Assembly (NCBI GenBank): GCA_039566865.1
Contig: CM076943.1
Span: 18,743,501 to 18,807,500 of the forward strand
Origin: Aurelia coerulea
Lineage: Eukaryota > Cnidaria > Scyphozoa > Semaeostomeae > Ulmaridae
Direction: 5' to 3'
Length of the DNA stretch: 64,000 nt
The notes beneath the pieces were generated by a model. It was not told the DNA's origin. It saw only the letters and a list, made by a program, of their open reading frames with translations, and ran no database searches. Position numbers and translations under genes: made by a program. Each line of letters begins with the position of its first letter. The first letter of the stretch is position 1. Of the stretch, positions 24,301 to 39,300 are shown one piece after another.

Positions 24301-27300
24301 ACTGGCACTGATCAAAAGGATTTCATTTTACCAGCTGATGTTGAGGAAGAAATTTACTATAAGACCATTACACCAGCAGTACCATAGGGGATGTTGATAT
24401 GGCCATATTGTCCTGAAAGCAGGATTAATTGTCTCGACGAGATTCATGCTAGAGTAGTCAGAATAATTTACCATATTCCAAGAGGGACAAATATGCAAGG
24501 TTTATCAACCAAGGAAAACTGGAAACCCATCAAATATGTGTATAATAGAAGATTCGCATCATTCATGTTTGAAGTATACAAGAACAGCATTGACCCTAGG
24601 TTACTGAATCCTTTCAAACCATGTAGAAATATTCAGGGCCCTTATTGATAACAGTACTTGTAGTATTGACAAGGGTAAACCCTGTATAAATGTTTCTCTT
24701 ATTATAGAAGATCAGAAAGAAATTTTGAAGTTATAAGACCTCTATGAGAGATAGACAGAGACACTCTAGCATTTAGAGGGCCAGCATTGTGGAACAGCAT
24801 TTTACGTTGTCAGTACGTATGGGGATATTCAAGAACAATATAAAGAATGAAGGAAGGACCATAAACAGTAAACCAATAACATTTCTTACTAACAAAAATA
24901 TATCTTACTGTTGAATTCCTAGTTTTGTACTATGACGTATTTTTCTTTTTTCGTATATCCTTTTGAATTTCAATTTACGGCCCAGGCTAGATAAGCTCCG
25001 CTTTTCTCGTGTAGAATACATATATTTTCATCCTACATTGTATTAGGCTGCTGTATTCTGCGAATAAAATTAAATTGAATTGAATTGAAATTCTGGTAGT
25101 CCCCCTTTTTGAGCTGTCTTTTAGATAACAGAATAGCATTGTGTATCACAGAAGTAAAACTTCATTTATCTTAGATTGGATGAAAAAAGGCATATACAGG
25201 GGCACCTTTCTTGCACGCTAAATGCTGGCTAATCAGACCGAGAACTGAGAATTTTCCATGAGTTGAGAAAACAGATTGCAGTAACTAGAGGACCTTGGGC
25301 ATCGAAATGTAAAATAAATGTCTTACCCGTTTGTCAATAAGCTTCGAACATCTGTTCAGGGTCTCCAGACGTCTAAAATAAATAATGAGATAATTTCTAT
25401 GTGCCTTGAACAGTTAAACATCGGTACTACTGTTATCTGTTTCAAAAATTTCTGCAAGGTTAAAGTTTTTGCCAAAAACTGCACAAAATTGTTTCACAAG
25501 ACGTGTAGCCACTTCATCATGCCTCAGGTAGAATTTTCACACAAAAGAGCTTTAACATACAACTTGAGCAAGAAAATGCGAGCCAGCTCCCTCAGAAATC
25601 TCATGTAATAAAACATGAGATCATCTCCCGGAGCTTTAGGTCAGCTATGCTGTGGAATAGCCTAGGTGATGGTCTTTATTTGTAAAAGTTTAGAATGTTG
25701 TTTGGTTTATCTTCAAGCTGAAACATTTCAAAAATAATTAAAACTTCTTCCCGAATTTTTACATCTGAATTTTATGAATCAGAATGTTTAAATTGATCTA
25801 AACTTTGCCTTCTCACTTGACAGGACAGCACACTCATGATTCGGTCCCACTAAATTTTCTTTCATCAATAAACACTTTAAAGTTTATATTCTTATTTAAT
25901 TTTTTTTCTGTCTGTCTGTCTGATAATTTTACATTTTCCGCGTAAGAAACCAACTCCGAGGGGACCATTATAGAAATAAGGTCAATTCGACCTTTTAATG
26001 CTATTCCTGCCACTAAAATTAGGGGTGTTTTCATATGTATTTATTCAATTTGTATTAGGATTGTAATTTATCTATTTTTTAGCTTTTAAAATATTGTAAA
26101 TATTCAATTATTATAATGGCAAATGTAAACATACATACATACAGAATCACTTCAAACAAAGTTTCTTCAATGCCACATTTAAAGGTGATCAGAAGCGAAA
26201 TTTTTATCTATGCAAATAAATAGCACTATTGGATAATGAAAACTTCTATTTAAAATTGGTACATATCTTCTTTCATTTTCAAGTTATCCATTATTTTGTA
26301 TGATTAGTTGATGATGTAATTTTGTCCGCGAAAAGCAAAGAAAATAGACAAGGTTGACTGATATTCCCAAAGAGAAATCTAATCAAAAACTTTTTTTCAA
26401 TCAATATGCCTTTTTAAACATCATATTAAATCATAAGACAATTCATATTACAGCTGAAATGTTTCTTACAACTGTAACCTTTCAAAAATAAAAAAACAGA
26501 ACAGCCATATTTCCATATGTTATCTTAGTAATTTGCAAACAAAATGACGTCATCATCTGATACAGTACCGGGTGCGCCAAAATAAACTTTGCACGTTTGG
26601 CAGGCCACGATAAATCGTACACTGGACCGATTTTGAAGATATATGACTTACTCTTTAGCAGAAAACCTGAATTAGATTCTAAGATTTTTTGCAAATTTTT
26701 CCATTTTCAATTTTTAGAGCTACAGGCGAGTTTCTTAAAATTTTCGTTTTCGAAAACACTGAAAATGATCAAAAAACGTTGATCAAATTTTCTAAAGACT
26801 CATCATGAATGGACAAAGAGAAAACGTTTTCAGCGTGATATGAGGATTTGGAAATTGATCATTGTAAACTTCTGCACGAGTGTTATTTCAAAGATTGGCT
26901 TGTTGCGAAATTCTGTAGTAGTTACAATAAAGTGCCGCCCCAAAAGCAGTCACAAAATCAAAAATGTAACAAAACTCCATGCTTGCTGGCCCCATGACGC
27001 TTCCTCGCTTGTCTTTTAACCCCCTTGATACAGGAACACAGCCTGCAGCAAAGCATAAATTCAATGACATTACAAATGAAAAGACATTTCTTTATATTCT
27101 TGAAAATATTATTACATTGCTCACAAGATAGTGCGAACTCTCGTACAGCAATTTACAATTAGTCGATTTCTAAATCCCAAATCACCACGAAAAAATGCTC
27201 TCTTTGTCCATTCATGTCGATTCTTTAGAAAGCTTGATCGACGGTTTTTGATCGTTTTCAGTGTTTTCGAAAACAAAAATTTTAAGAAACTCGCTTGTAG

Positions 27301-30300
27301 CTCTAAAAACTGAAAACGGAAAAATTTGCAAAAAATCCTAGAATCTAATTCAGGTCTTCTGCTAAAGATCAAGTCATAAATCTTCAAAATCGGTCTTGTG
27401 TACGATTTATCGTGGCCTGCCAAACGTGCTTAGTTTATTTTGGCGCACCCGGTAGTATCCATCCCGCATATAAGAAACAACTTTTTCAATTTCAGGTCTG
27501 ATGCGTTTCTTATAAAATGAGATAAACTTACGAATCAGGGAAAAGTTTCTTATCACAAAAATCATGTACTATCGACTGAATTGTATTTGTAAATTTTCTC
27601 TTTTAGGAAATGCTACAATTATTCCAGAAAGGTGCTTTATGCTTAGTTTGCATACACAATTCTTGTTTTAATTTGAATAGGTACAGTTCAATTCAACTGG
27701 CAAGCTGAAAAATTCCAAAGTTTCAATACGTAGTTTTAAATAAGAAACAAGCTTTTTTTCAGACCTGAACAAGGTTCTTATAAAATGGGGTATTATTTTG
27801 AAAGTCAGGGTCTGTGTTTCTTAAATTTGTGTTTCTTATGTGCGGGACGCTACTGTACGAAACGAGATATCAACAAAATTTCAACAAGATTTCTTATCAT
27901 TCGACAGTGCTGTTCATTTGCATCAATAGAAATTCTCGCTTCGCGTCATGTTTTAATGAAATGTAATCAAAGTTAACCCTATGTGGGTGTCAACCCCACG
28001 TTGAACCTTTCATTCTGCACAGTTTACTTTAACCAATAAGATTTGCAATTGATCGCTATATCGAGCTGCACCAGTCTGATAGAATAAACTGACTGTTTAC
28101 ATGTGATCATTTTTAGCCACAGATTGTATGCAGAGATTTAAGACTTTTGGACCGCATTAATCCTGGGATTATTGTGTGATGTTTAGGATAAATCACGATG
28201 GGTTACTATGCACGAATAGGCGATAGGCTTTGCTGTTCTTGTCTTCAAATGCCCCTTCGTTGCTCAATCAAAAATAGAAGGTATAGCATCAAGCATAGGG
28301 CTTAAATCTTTCAAATATTTGAAAAGGTCGGTGTAAAGTTCTTTTGCAGTTTTCTTTAAATTGGATGTCTTGACAGGAACTCATGGTACTATGCAGTAAA
28401 TCTGCCGTAGAAATTTTGTGATATCTTTTAAAATGGCCGCAATTTAATCATTTTTGAAAAAAATCATGGAAAATTTTGAAAAAATTTAAATTATCGTAAA
28501 TCGAAAACTAATAGAGGAAACATTATATAACCATCAAAAAGACCATAGTTTAAAAAGGTCTACGATATGGTGGCAAGCAGAAATATGTAGCTTTTCTAGT
28601 TTAGGATAAATTGCCACGGCAGATTTACAGCGAAAAACTTTAAGTTCCTCCAAGCCATTTATTTCAAAGAAACCTGCAATAGAATTTTATACCGGCCTTT
28701 TTAAAGATTTGAGCCCTATGATATAGCATGATAAATGAGGGGACTGATGTAAAAGAAGAAATCTGTGCGTTCTAGCTTCATTCTTTGGTGTCACAAAAGA
28801 GAGATACGTCTGCGGTCGATGTTCTTCAACATTTTTTAGGTAGAAGTCAAAGTCTGCATTTTAGAACTTTTGTCTTTTCAGGATTCATTGGATCCACAAG
28901 TGACTCAATCCAGCATTTTACCACAATGCTTTTCAGCCCCAATGCTCAAGGCTTAACACCACTCCCTGGAAGAACAGCAATCAAAACGCTTTACAGGGCT
29001 GTATGTTCTATTTCTTAAGGTTTTCATCATTGTAAATAGATGTTACATATTTTGATTTGCTGAAGGGTTAATTTGTGTATAAATAATATCAAATGAAATA
29101 AAAATGAAAATAAATGGAGTGCAATGGTTTGGATCTTGAGATTAGATCGACAATATTTCCAGGTTCATTTGAACCAAAAAGTTGTTCACTCTTCTTAACC
29201 AACCACTATAAAGGCCAGTTTACATTTGTTAGAGGGTTGATACTATCGTGTTGTCAAAGCATTGCATTTAAATTCAACATATTTTCAATTACCGAATAGA
29301 AGAAGAAGGGGATCTGAAATAAACGGGGTAGGTCGAAATTTTCGAGACTTCAATCTGCGGTTCTGTAATCAGCCGAAGCGAACAGGTTGTTTTGACTGCA
29401 GAGAATGTTAGAAACAAGTTAAGAATCATAAAACACTATTAAGAACGCAAAATACAATTCGGAAAACAGTCTCAGTTCAAGAAACATGATTTTACATGTT
29501 TCACATCTAAAGGAACTCGAAATAAATAAACGGGGATCTGGAAAAAGGATGTCCTGGGTGGAATTTGAAAAAAAGTAATAAGCAGGAGGGGACACAGACC
29601 AAAATCAATTAAAGTCGTAGTCTTATCACTACGAGAATCTAGACAGCAAAATAAATCGCATTCAAATATTCACAGCAAGCCGTTAACGTGATTTTTGAAA
29701 AAATTCATAACATCGCTGTTTCATTTTTCAGACTGAGCATTCTTTCATGAACATTCTCATCATTGATTCTTCAGTCTGGAAAGCTTCCTGATGTGCAAGC
29801 AATGCGCCTCAATAGTGTCTGGATAGCTGGATCTAACAGGATAGTACTTTTAGTTTCATGCTAGCTTTTTGAATCTTGGAAAATTTGTCATTTCTTATCG
29901 GCTTGAAATCTTATGAAATCAATTTTGTTTGAAGTTGAATCTTCGAATATTTTTGAAACGATATCATTTTTTCATTTCATTTTATACGAAGCACAATACA
30001 GTATTACATTGTATACGGCCTAAACAGAACATATCAGCAATACGCCAACATGAATTACATTTGAATCCACTAAAGGCAATAGATTACGAATCAAAAATTT
30101 ACAACCAGGGATCCCTGCATCTCGACTTCTGTTACATCATAAATTATTTATTCGTCTTATTTATTTAGTTATTCTTTTACTTATCCGTCCAACGATCAGA
30201 GAAAAATAGGGGCAAGGAATACCTGATGAGAAGAAAGATATCTGGACGTTTGATAATTTGTGGCTCTAAAATCAATTCTCAGATTCCTATAAATTGATAA

Positions 30301-33300
30301 TACCTGTATAGCTAACATAATCGATCATATTTTTATGCTTCATCTAAAAACTTGGCAATATGCAAAAAATTCAGATTGCTAGCAAATTTGATCAAGTATT
30401 TACAACGAATTTTACAACGACCTTTTTAAAGATTTGAGCCCTATGTTGGTACTGTATTACCAGTCCATGGGGATCTGGAAATATTTGAGAGCCACAAGCT
30501 TTTAAACGTATATCCATTTCTTTTTCACTCACCGGGTATAAACTTTGCAAAAATCTAGTTATTAACGAAAGAGTGATTGAAGAAATTGATTAAAATTGCA
30601 CCTAAATGATAAAAAATTATCAATTCGCAAACGTCCAATGGCATAACTGCAAATCTAAGTTCATTTTATTGAATGCAAAAAAATATAATTGCAATCTGCA
30701 AATACAGCTTTGAGTCTAAGCCACTGAGATACCTCTCCCCTTTGTCATAAAAATGAAATTTTCGATTAAATCGCCAAAAATGAAGTGTACTTTTGGCTCA
30801 TGCCTCTTAACGTTAAAGTCACAACTGCGTCTTCTATTTCAGTAAAAGATACATTCGTACACAATTCAAGAAAATGACAAAAGTAGAGCCCAAATACTCC
30901 TAAAGATGAAACTTGGCTTGATTTTGAGAAAAATTCACATACCTAATCAAAGATTGCCTTGAATCTTCATCTAACGTATCGTGTTCTTTCTCCACAAATG
31001 AAATAGAGATTGGAAATTTCTTGTCTAGAAAATAAAACATAGCATTATAGACATTCAAAAAGCAGTCTTAAATTGATTCTAAACAAATTATTCAAGACAA
31101 ACACTCCATGATGACCATCGAATCTGGTCACAGGGGGTACACACGTGGCGATCTGACGGTACACGTATTGTTGTAAAAAAAAGCCGCTCATAAAAAATTC
31201 AACTCTCAGATCGACAAAAAATCAAGAAACCTCAATTCTTTATCTCTATGTTATGGCATCGGGGTAGACACAGCCTTTTGCTCCCCGGGTATCGTCCTAA
31301 TAGATTTGCAGAGTAATTTTGTAAGTAGTGTAATTCGTCATATGTATTGTAACATTTTATTGGGTGAGGGACAGTGCAAAGTTTATTCTATGACATGGCC
31401 AGTCCAAAACGTAACGGGGCAACTTATTTTTGAGCTTGTACAGAACAGAGTCAACACTTTGTTATAAAACAAATATGTACGGGGCAGCAACATTTTATAA
31501 GCTTAAGATGAAGTTTGAAATATAAAATTTTTGATTTTGAGGATAGAAGTGTAAATCATGCAAGATGAGAAATGCTTGGAAGGATGTGTATAGAATAACG
31601 CAAAACTTCCTGATCAGTTCTTTGCAAAAACGATTCATCAGTTATATCTCGTCATCTTCAAAACTCTTCAAAGTCAATTTTTTCCTTGACAAAGTCTCGT
31701 AAGGCGACAAGAATTGATTTTGTTACGGTCTTTGGCTAATTCATCAGTGGTACTGTTGTTCATGAATACGGGACAGATACATGTTTTATAAATGTGACGG
31801 GGCAGTTGGTTATTTTGCAATTATTTTATACGGGGCTAGCAGATTTTTTTGCAAGAATTTTTTGTTCTCCACCGGCCATGTCATATAAAAAACTTTGCAC
31901 TTTTGCAATTTTGTTAAAAAAGATAAATACATAAAAGTATAAAAACATCCACAGGCAAAACCCAGGCATGTGAGCGGCACACCCGTCTCAACATAATAAA
32001 GTTAGTCCCCCCTTCATATCTAATCCAGGTATAACGTTGATAATTAATCCCCACAGCTCCAGATGACCAATGAATTTTCTTTACAAACGGTAAGCACTGA
32101 ACGCTAATCCAAACGTCTTTAATTCTGTTGAGCTTCCATGTTCAAAGGTAGCGAAAAAGGCACGAAAGGTCGTCAAAGCTAAGACTCAAGGCTAATTCTA
32201 GGATCAGATACGTCTTTCTTCAACTGTGCAAAAATAGTTTAAAAACAGGAATGAACGAATGAGTGAAGGACAATAGAAGGTCGAACTGAATAGCGTCTTC
32301 TAGGTTCCGGTAATCCCGTCTGTATTTCGTAAAGGTTATCCATGGGTAGCTAGACACTGCTGATGGACTTCTATGAATGAGCGCTGTAACTAATATGTAC
32401 CTGCGGAGGAATAATTTCTATAGTTCTGCGGAGGAGGTAACTGTACGCTAGCTTCTCCAAAGTAGTAAATAATGTTTTCCTCCGCAAAAGGAAAAAGCTG
32501 TGGGTATCAAGCACAACTGCGGCGTCAACTACCCATGGGTTATTGCGGGGTTCATACGTACAGGCGTGGACATAAGGGCATCCGTATACACGTTTTTTTA
32601 CATAAGAAACTCGTTCATAAGAAACTCGTACTAGGATGGCTGATAATTGAAGAAAGTCTAGTACCATTTTTGAGAAGTGCTACGAAACAAGTGAAAGCTA
32701 CATTCAAGTTCAAGGGTATCATTTGATCATATGTTTGACAAATCTTTGCTCTATTGCTTCCCACATTATACAACCTGCGCTGTTAATGTTTCTTGCCCGT
32801 ATTTCTCCAAGACCAAGACCAGTAGCGGACTGATCAACCAGCCCTTGGCTAGTGGACCCCCTTTAAGAGCGACAAGAACGGCTCCAATTTCTATCAAATC
32901 AAGTTTCATTTCTGCAAAAGAGAGCCTCTGCATCGCATTTACAAGTTTTATCTTGTTCCTTATTTCTAACATCAAATGATTCCTTAGGTCAGTAAAGAGA
33001 AATAACATCACATGGCAGACGAATTTCCATTAAGCATATTTACTATGCTTTTAGACCTACTTTGGACCTAGTTGTCAAGACCCCTGAAAAGTAGACTTAC
33101 CCCAAGTCTATCTATTCAGTCCGTTTTACCGTTCCCTTTTCGGCAATTTCCTGGATCCGCCATTCCAACATTCAGTCAAGACAAAAGGGGAGAGAGCGAC
33201 AGACAAGTCTACCTGAAAAGCATCCTTAGCTGACGGGGTTACCGTGTGCAAAGAATATAAAATGAAAATGAAATGAATGTCATTGTTCGGGAGACGAGAT

Positions 33301-36300
33301 ACAGTTTGTCCGAGGAAACATGTTTCCCCCCGTGCAGTAGGTTAATGCTCATGCGCCCGGCAGAGCTCCAATCCAAAGCGCTACTGCGCATGAGCTTTAA
33401 CCTACTGCACGGGGGGACACATGAGCTTCCTCAGACAAACCGAATCTCGTCTCCGCAACAAGTCACTGATGTTGGCTAAAGTGAAGCTGCTAACATCCGC
33501 GGGGGGGGGGGGGGGGGGTTACATGACCTGGGGAAGGACGGGGATCCGTCACCCGTTTTCAGAAAGCTACCCTCTTCTATTTGCTAAAATTTGCCTTCGT
33601 ACCCACTTTTATGATGAATTTTGGAGAGAAATGCCCATTGTAAACGGTTGATTGTCGATTTTAGCCAAGCCTAACCGATGTATAAGGAAAATTTGCTGAC
33701 AAGTGAGCCTTGTTCAGATAATTTTGGATGAAAAACCCATCCATAGGGGCGGTACATAGCCGTTCCCTTAACATGTTATGTACCTCCCCCCAAGCTGACA
33801 TAGTACAGCTGTACATCAATGTTTCTCTGTTGCTGTAAACAAAATCCAGTAAAATGTTCTACAAGCTCTTGAGTCATTTCGCTGTGAGTTTTGCAGCTTT
33901 TTATCCAATGCTGTTCCACTGACACAAAATAACGTCCAGTGGCTTGGTTTGAGATCTCAATTTGCAAACAAAGGTGAGACAAATGGCTGTAGTTTTCAAT
34001 TTATTGTGTGTAATGAAATACCTAGGAATTCAATTGGGGGAGGGGACAGTTGGAGAAAATGTATCCCTGGTCTTGGTACTGCCATGAATGCCTAAGATAA
34101 AAATGGGTTATTTATGGTCAAAATATCTACAGCAATTGGGCGTTGATTGTTGACAACGGTTGTTCCCCTTTATGTAATATACGTAAGACCGTTTGTATTG
34201 GGGAGGCACATACAAACTTTTGTTTTGGGGAGGCATATCCCTCGTGGCTTCCCTTGGGTAAATCCTTGATTGTATGCGTTGTCTATTGCTATGTCACGCT
34301 ATGTCATTCAGATTTTGTTCAACGTCTTGTAAATATTACAACGCCATTAGAAATGTGATGAAGATCCACAAAAGTAAGGCTCAGCCCAACAGTTTCCCCA
34401 GCATTTTAGTTAGTATCACCATGTTAATATAGGGAATATAGTTTTCACCTCTTCCAATATGACCTTAAACTAGCTACATAATAAGACTAGCTTCGGGAGA
34501 ATCTCTAAGTTTACATGTAATTTGCAGAAAAATTGCAATAAAGTTTGTTGTGAATTTGTTTTGGGTATGTGTCATATTCAAAAACAATAAAAGTTAGTAA
34601 ATCAATTCTGAATAGTTTGCCTGAAAAGCACAAACTCCAAGCAAACTCACAACCTCTGAAACAACAATAGAGCATACTCAACACAAAAGTTTGGAAAAAA
34701 TTTTATTTCGTACTAAAGCACTATCCAAAATTGTGTTTATTCAGAGTAATTTAGCTCTTTGCTTCATCATGCAATAAATTAGAAAATAAACAAAACTATG
34801 TTACCTTCATATAAATGAACGTACTCTGAAAATCCAGTTGCTTTCAACCAATAACATGCTTCCAATGCTTCAAGCTCTGGAACAAAAAATAGAGACGTTG
34901 AGACAAATTCAGAAACATGGTCAGAGTTTAGCCTTCATGCCAAGCTTTGGAATCAAGCCATGGTATCAATCCATGGGTAGAATTGCTCTAAGTGCAGATA
35001 GAGCTGTTACAGTTGACGAAATAGACTTGGGGCAAGCCTAATCCATGAGTGACTCATGACTCTGTCACATTTGCACAAAGTAGAAGCTAAACCTCTTTAA
35101 TTCTTAAGCTTGAATGGTCTGAAGACAGTAGAAAGGGTAGAATACAGTAGCACTACTGTATATTCCTGAAACTTGGCTAAAAGATAGAAAATACGCAGTA
35201 ATAACTATTTTATGACAGAAATACCCGGGGGGAGGGTACTTAGTATATTTGTTGGATGGGTATGTGCAATTTTCAAGGGTATCGTTTTCACCAATTTTTT
35301 CTAGCACAGGGTATCAAAATAAGGCAGGCTTTCTAGAGCAGGTTGTTGAAACATGTCAAAGGGGATATTTTGTTAGATTGGGTTGTTTTTCGGTCAAATT
35401 TTCATGTTTTGGAGTATATTTTTCATCAATTTTTTCTAGCACAGGTTATGATTTGGAGCGAAAAATTCTGCAGTAGGGTAAAAAAAAATTTTTCAAGGGC
35501 ACACACCTGTAAAAATTTAGGTCAAGCACCCCCCCCTCCTGCAGAAATATCAATTTAGCATTAGTATACTTTATCACAATTTTATCACCATGATTATTTA
35601 GGCTTGCTGTGCATTACCAGGCCAATGGTGTGTTTGGTCCATACTTATCAAAATGGGGAACAACCACAATGATAACTCAGAACAACCCCAAAGACCCCAA
35701 GAATATTAACATTTAGCATCAGGTTACCTATTTAGGGCAGGAATTCTAAAATTCAATGGATATTCCCAAGTAATTCATGTTAAACTTGTTTCAAAATGAG
35801 ATAGTGTATCCCAGGGAGGATAAATCATTTAAAGTCAACTTGGCACGCTAAAGGGTAAGCTGGTTACACCTAACCTGACATGTCAATCCCAGAGGATATG
35901 CCCCTTATGCCCAACAGCCAGGGCCTGTAGCTGAAATTAATTGTAACTGAAATTAATTGTCTGCTGTATCAATAACAACGTCCCCACTCTAGCGGAGTGC
36001 ATAATTCTTTCAACCATCCTGTAAGATTTGTGACCTACAGTACATGCACTAACTCACAGTCACGCAGAACTACCATATTTGTGTCTGTGGTTTGTAGCAG
36101 GAAAATATTATTTTGGATAGAATGCGAACTATTGAATGGGAAACAACAACCCTTGGCCAAATGTTTTGTAAACAAAGGATTTCAAAATTGATAGCTTTGA
36201 GTTGTTTTTATTCCACAATGTGCTGTTTGGTTTTAATATCGTAAGTCCTCAAATAAGCCCCCACCTTCAAATACCCCCCCCCCCTTGAATAAGCCCTCAC

Positions 36301-39300
36301 CTTGAAAGATTTTTTGTGACATAAGCCCCCATCCTCGATTAAGCCCCCATGGGGGAGAGGTAATCATTTTAGTGAATACTTTTGATTCTCTTTTATGAAT
36401 GGATTTATTTCTGTTTTTTTTCAACAAACTTGGGCTCAGACATTGCCTCTAGAACAATATATCCCAATATTTCTGCTGTTTTAAGCATACTCACCAGCCT
36501 CAAGTAAAAGAAGAAAATAAATGTTGGTAATATTTTTGGCTACTGCCAAATAAGCCTCTCCCCTCAAATAAGCCTCCAACCCAAAGTTTTTTTTTGCAAA
36601 ATAAGCCCCTTATTCGAGGACTTACGCAAGGATATATTGCCAAAAAAAGATAATAAAAGGATGTTTGGGATACATGGGACACTTGTTTACACTTGCACAT
36701 TTCACAAGAAACTCCTTATAAGAAACTCAACTCTCAGATCGCAAGTTAAGAAACTATATATTTTGATAACGGAAATCCTTCCTAAACATTGGAAAGGCTT
36801 CAAATAACCTTGTTTTGAAATTTTCAGGAGGGCACATGTTGTGAACATGAAGATTGTTATGAAACCATCAAGAAACTCAAAAGAAACTCTGAGCACTCAA
36901 AATTTGATAATTCTAGGAAACTGGCGCAATTCTTATTTCTTAAAAAAAAATAAGCGCAAATGTCATCAGAATTACAGGAATATAATCTCACTACAATAAA
37001 CTGGCCTCAGAGGACTTTGACATATTCTAACATGATGCAATACCTATTTGTTTTAAATTGACAATAGGAGGGTGTTTCAAAGGTTTTCAAGTGAACTTGC
37101 TGGTTTTTCTTGTTGCACATTTTGTCAAGCAAATTTAGTTGGTTTGATTTCATTTACTTGAGCAAAATGCTTCAAGTGATGCTCAGTGTTGGCGATGAAA
37201 TTAAAGTCAATCAGACATTCCTTTACTCCTTCATTCATATCATTCAACAACCATGAAGACCTAGGGAATAAAACTGTCACTCAGGAATTTTTCAGAATCA
37301 GAACTTTGGACTGCAGGTGGAATATCTTCTTCAGGTCATGTGTAAAATGAATGAAATAAATCTGAATGTAAGTCAAGATTTATTGACCTGCAGAAAGCCT
37401 AAATTATTGAGATAATGTTAGACAAGAGCAGCTGCTGTTTTTACGGGCCCTTTATAATTTAGGCCTGACGAAACTCCACCATGTCGACTTATAATATTTT
37501 ATATGGGCCTAAATTCTCTGGAAAATAATGGCCTCGCCTCGCCTTATCCGGCATTTGGTTAGGCCTGTGTTGCTCTCTGTCTATTGCTCTACTGGCTGCT
37601 AAAACATCAAGACAAATCCTTCCTTTACCATCTTGTGAGACTTGCCATAAACTTTCTTCCAGTATCTTCTTCTTGATACGACTCCATCTGTATTCCAAAA
37701 TTTTGCTCTTGCTTTCTGATGCCGCAGTGCAGCCAGCATAAGTTTTGAGCATAGTTCTTTATAAACCACTAATTTTCATAATAAATGTTTTCCTCTGTGC
37801 CGTTCATTTGGCGCTGCTCTTTTCTCAGTCTAAACTGTTTGTATCCTTTTCATAAGTCAACAGGAAAGGCGAACGATTAACCATCAACTAAGCTGAGTGT
37901 CAAGTCTTTTCAAATATTAGGCAATTCGGATATTCGGCCTTCCCGCTCTCTCGGAAACCTTTTGGAGAAATATCAAGGTGCCTTGCCAATCACAATACCG
38001 AACACAAAGATGGTTGTTATTTTGGTATAAAATCTTTCTAATGAGAATTAGGTTGTCAGATTATTTTCAGAAGAAAATGCCATATTTGAAATTGTTGCAG
38101 TGCAGGGAAGTTGATGCCCCCTCTGACTGGGCGCACTAAATTAGTAGGGAGAATTGCGAATCGCGAATCCATTTGTTTCCCAGGTCCTTCCTTAGCCAGA
38201 GGCCTGGATCCTAGTGTATTTTCGCGCCAAAACAGGAAAGGTTTTTTTCTAAAATGTTTTGTTTTGGTAAATATGCACCAACCCTCCTTGTTGTCACAAT
38301 ATTGCCAATGATTTAAGTTTTCCAACTTTTGGATACAATTTACCATGTAAATGCACGCAACATTTCATCTCCTTTTAGCGAGGCAGCCCAGTTGCAGTTT
38401 AACAGGACAATCATTGCTCATGTAATCAGGTCCCCTTACTTCATACTGTCAATACATGGAGTTTCGAGACCTGGGTAGTTTCGAGCTGTTTTTCATAGCT
38501 TTGAAAATGACTGTTTCTAGTATTCAAATACACAGCCTGCTAGCAGGCTTTAAAAAGTGGGTAACAATTCCTGCAAAATCGTACGCCAGCTATAAACAAC
38601 ATGGCATGATGCTTGGCTGTAACTTAGAAAGTACGATAGACGTTTTTCTTTGAGACAATCTTTAGCGTCTGGATGTTTCATGATCTTGAACTTAATTGCG
38701 GAAAAATACTGGGGCTGAGGAGGGACTAACTTGAAAGTTTACTTACTAAGAACTCCATGATGAAATTGCTTGACATTTTGGACATTTTTCGCGAATCCAG
38801 ATTTGTTTTTGGCTTCAACACTCTTCCTTCTTTCATTTAGCTGCAAAGTAAAACATAGAAATATAAGCAAGAATATTGGTTCGAAACTCTAAGACACAGA
38901 GTTAAGACTTCCGAGGTTGTGCATATAGGACGTCGCCTCGAAAATTAACATAAATTGAAAATCAGAGGAGGGGGGGGGGGTTACTCCCATTGAAGGTGGC
39001 ACCCAGGTTTTCGAAATAGCCTATGTCCAATACTAAATTTGGGACCCAAGTCTCAACCATATTTTGTTACCATCTGCTATCTCGACTTTTCGTTGTTTTC
39101 AACATTTGCTATATCGAACGAATTAGGATTTCCACTGTGACTTCGAGAGCAAATGTCAACTGGACATTGAATCTTGAAATTTTGCACCAATGTTTTTGCG
39201 TATTTACAGCTTTGTGAAATCATACGATCCATGCACATCTAGCGATATGATTTGGTACAAAAAGCAGACCTATTTTGTACGACAGAAAAGTAACCTATAT

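Larger units (their letters stand above)
22840..25090 (+). pseudogene. Decayed non-LTR retrotransposon (reverse transcriptase fragments), interrupted
   Basis: Plus-strand pieces include GVPQGS then, after a frameshift, LLGPRLFALCVDDLPS, the catalytic YADDTTALVVC, and NELTIHSEKTEFLIM with SKCLGI. After the insertion (23189-24225) the frame resumes as TINNRLSCTKQIESVQ and later LDEIHARVVRIIYHIPRG. These are the successive RT and thumb motifs of CR1/L2/Jockey-like elements. It ends in short (TGAAT)-type repeats near 25090, like the copy at 39770-41540. Multiple frameshifts and stops make it inactive. Confidence 0.85.

Noticed and set aside
25318..25608. 96-residue plus-strand open frame
   Set aside because: Its start lies antisense over DLC1-like exon 4; only its 3' part may be retroelement-derived.
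26888..27070. Minus-strand segment after CTTTGCTGCAG as the exon between the SAM middle and the linker
   Set aside because: The peptide does not match RRLNTLNKC, it lies in the spacer of a foldback element, and 25372-25327 fits perfectly instead.
37489..37752. Minus-strand frame beginning MLKTYAGCTAASESKSKILE as a first coding exon
   Set aside because: Phase can be made to fit, but the peptide shows no convincing SAM similarity and the acceptor is poor; kept only as a candidate in the intron entry and N-terminus finding.
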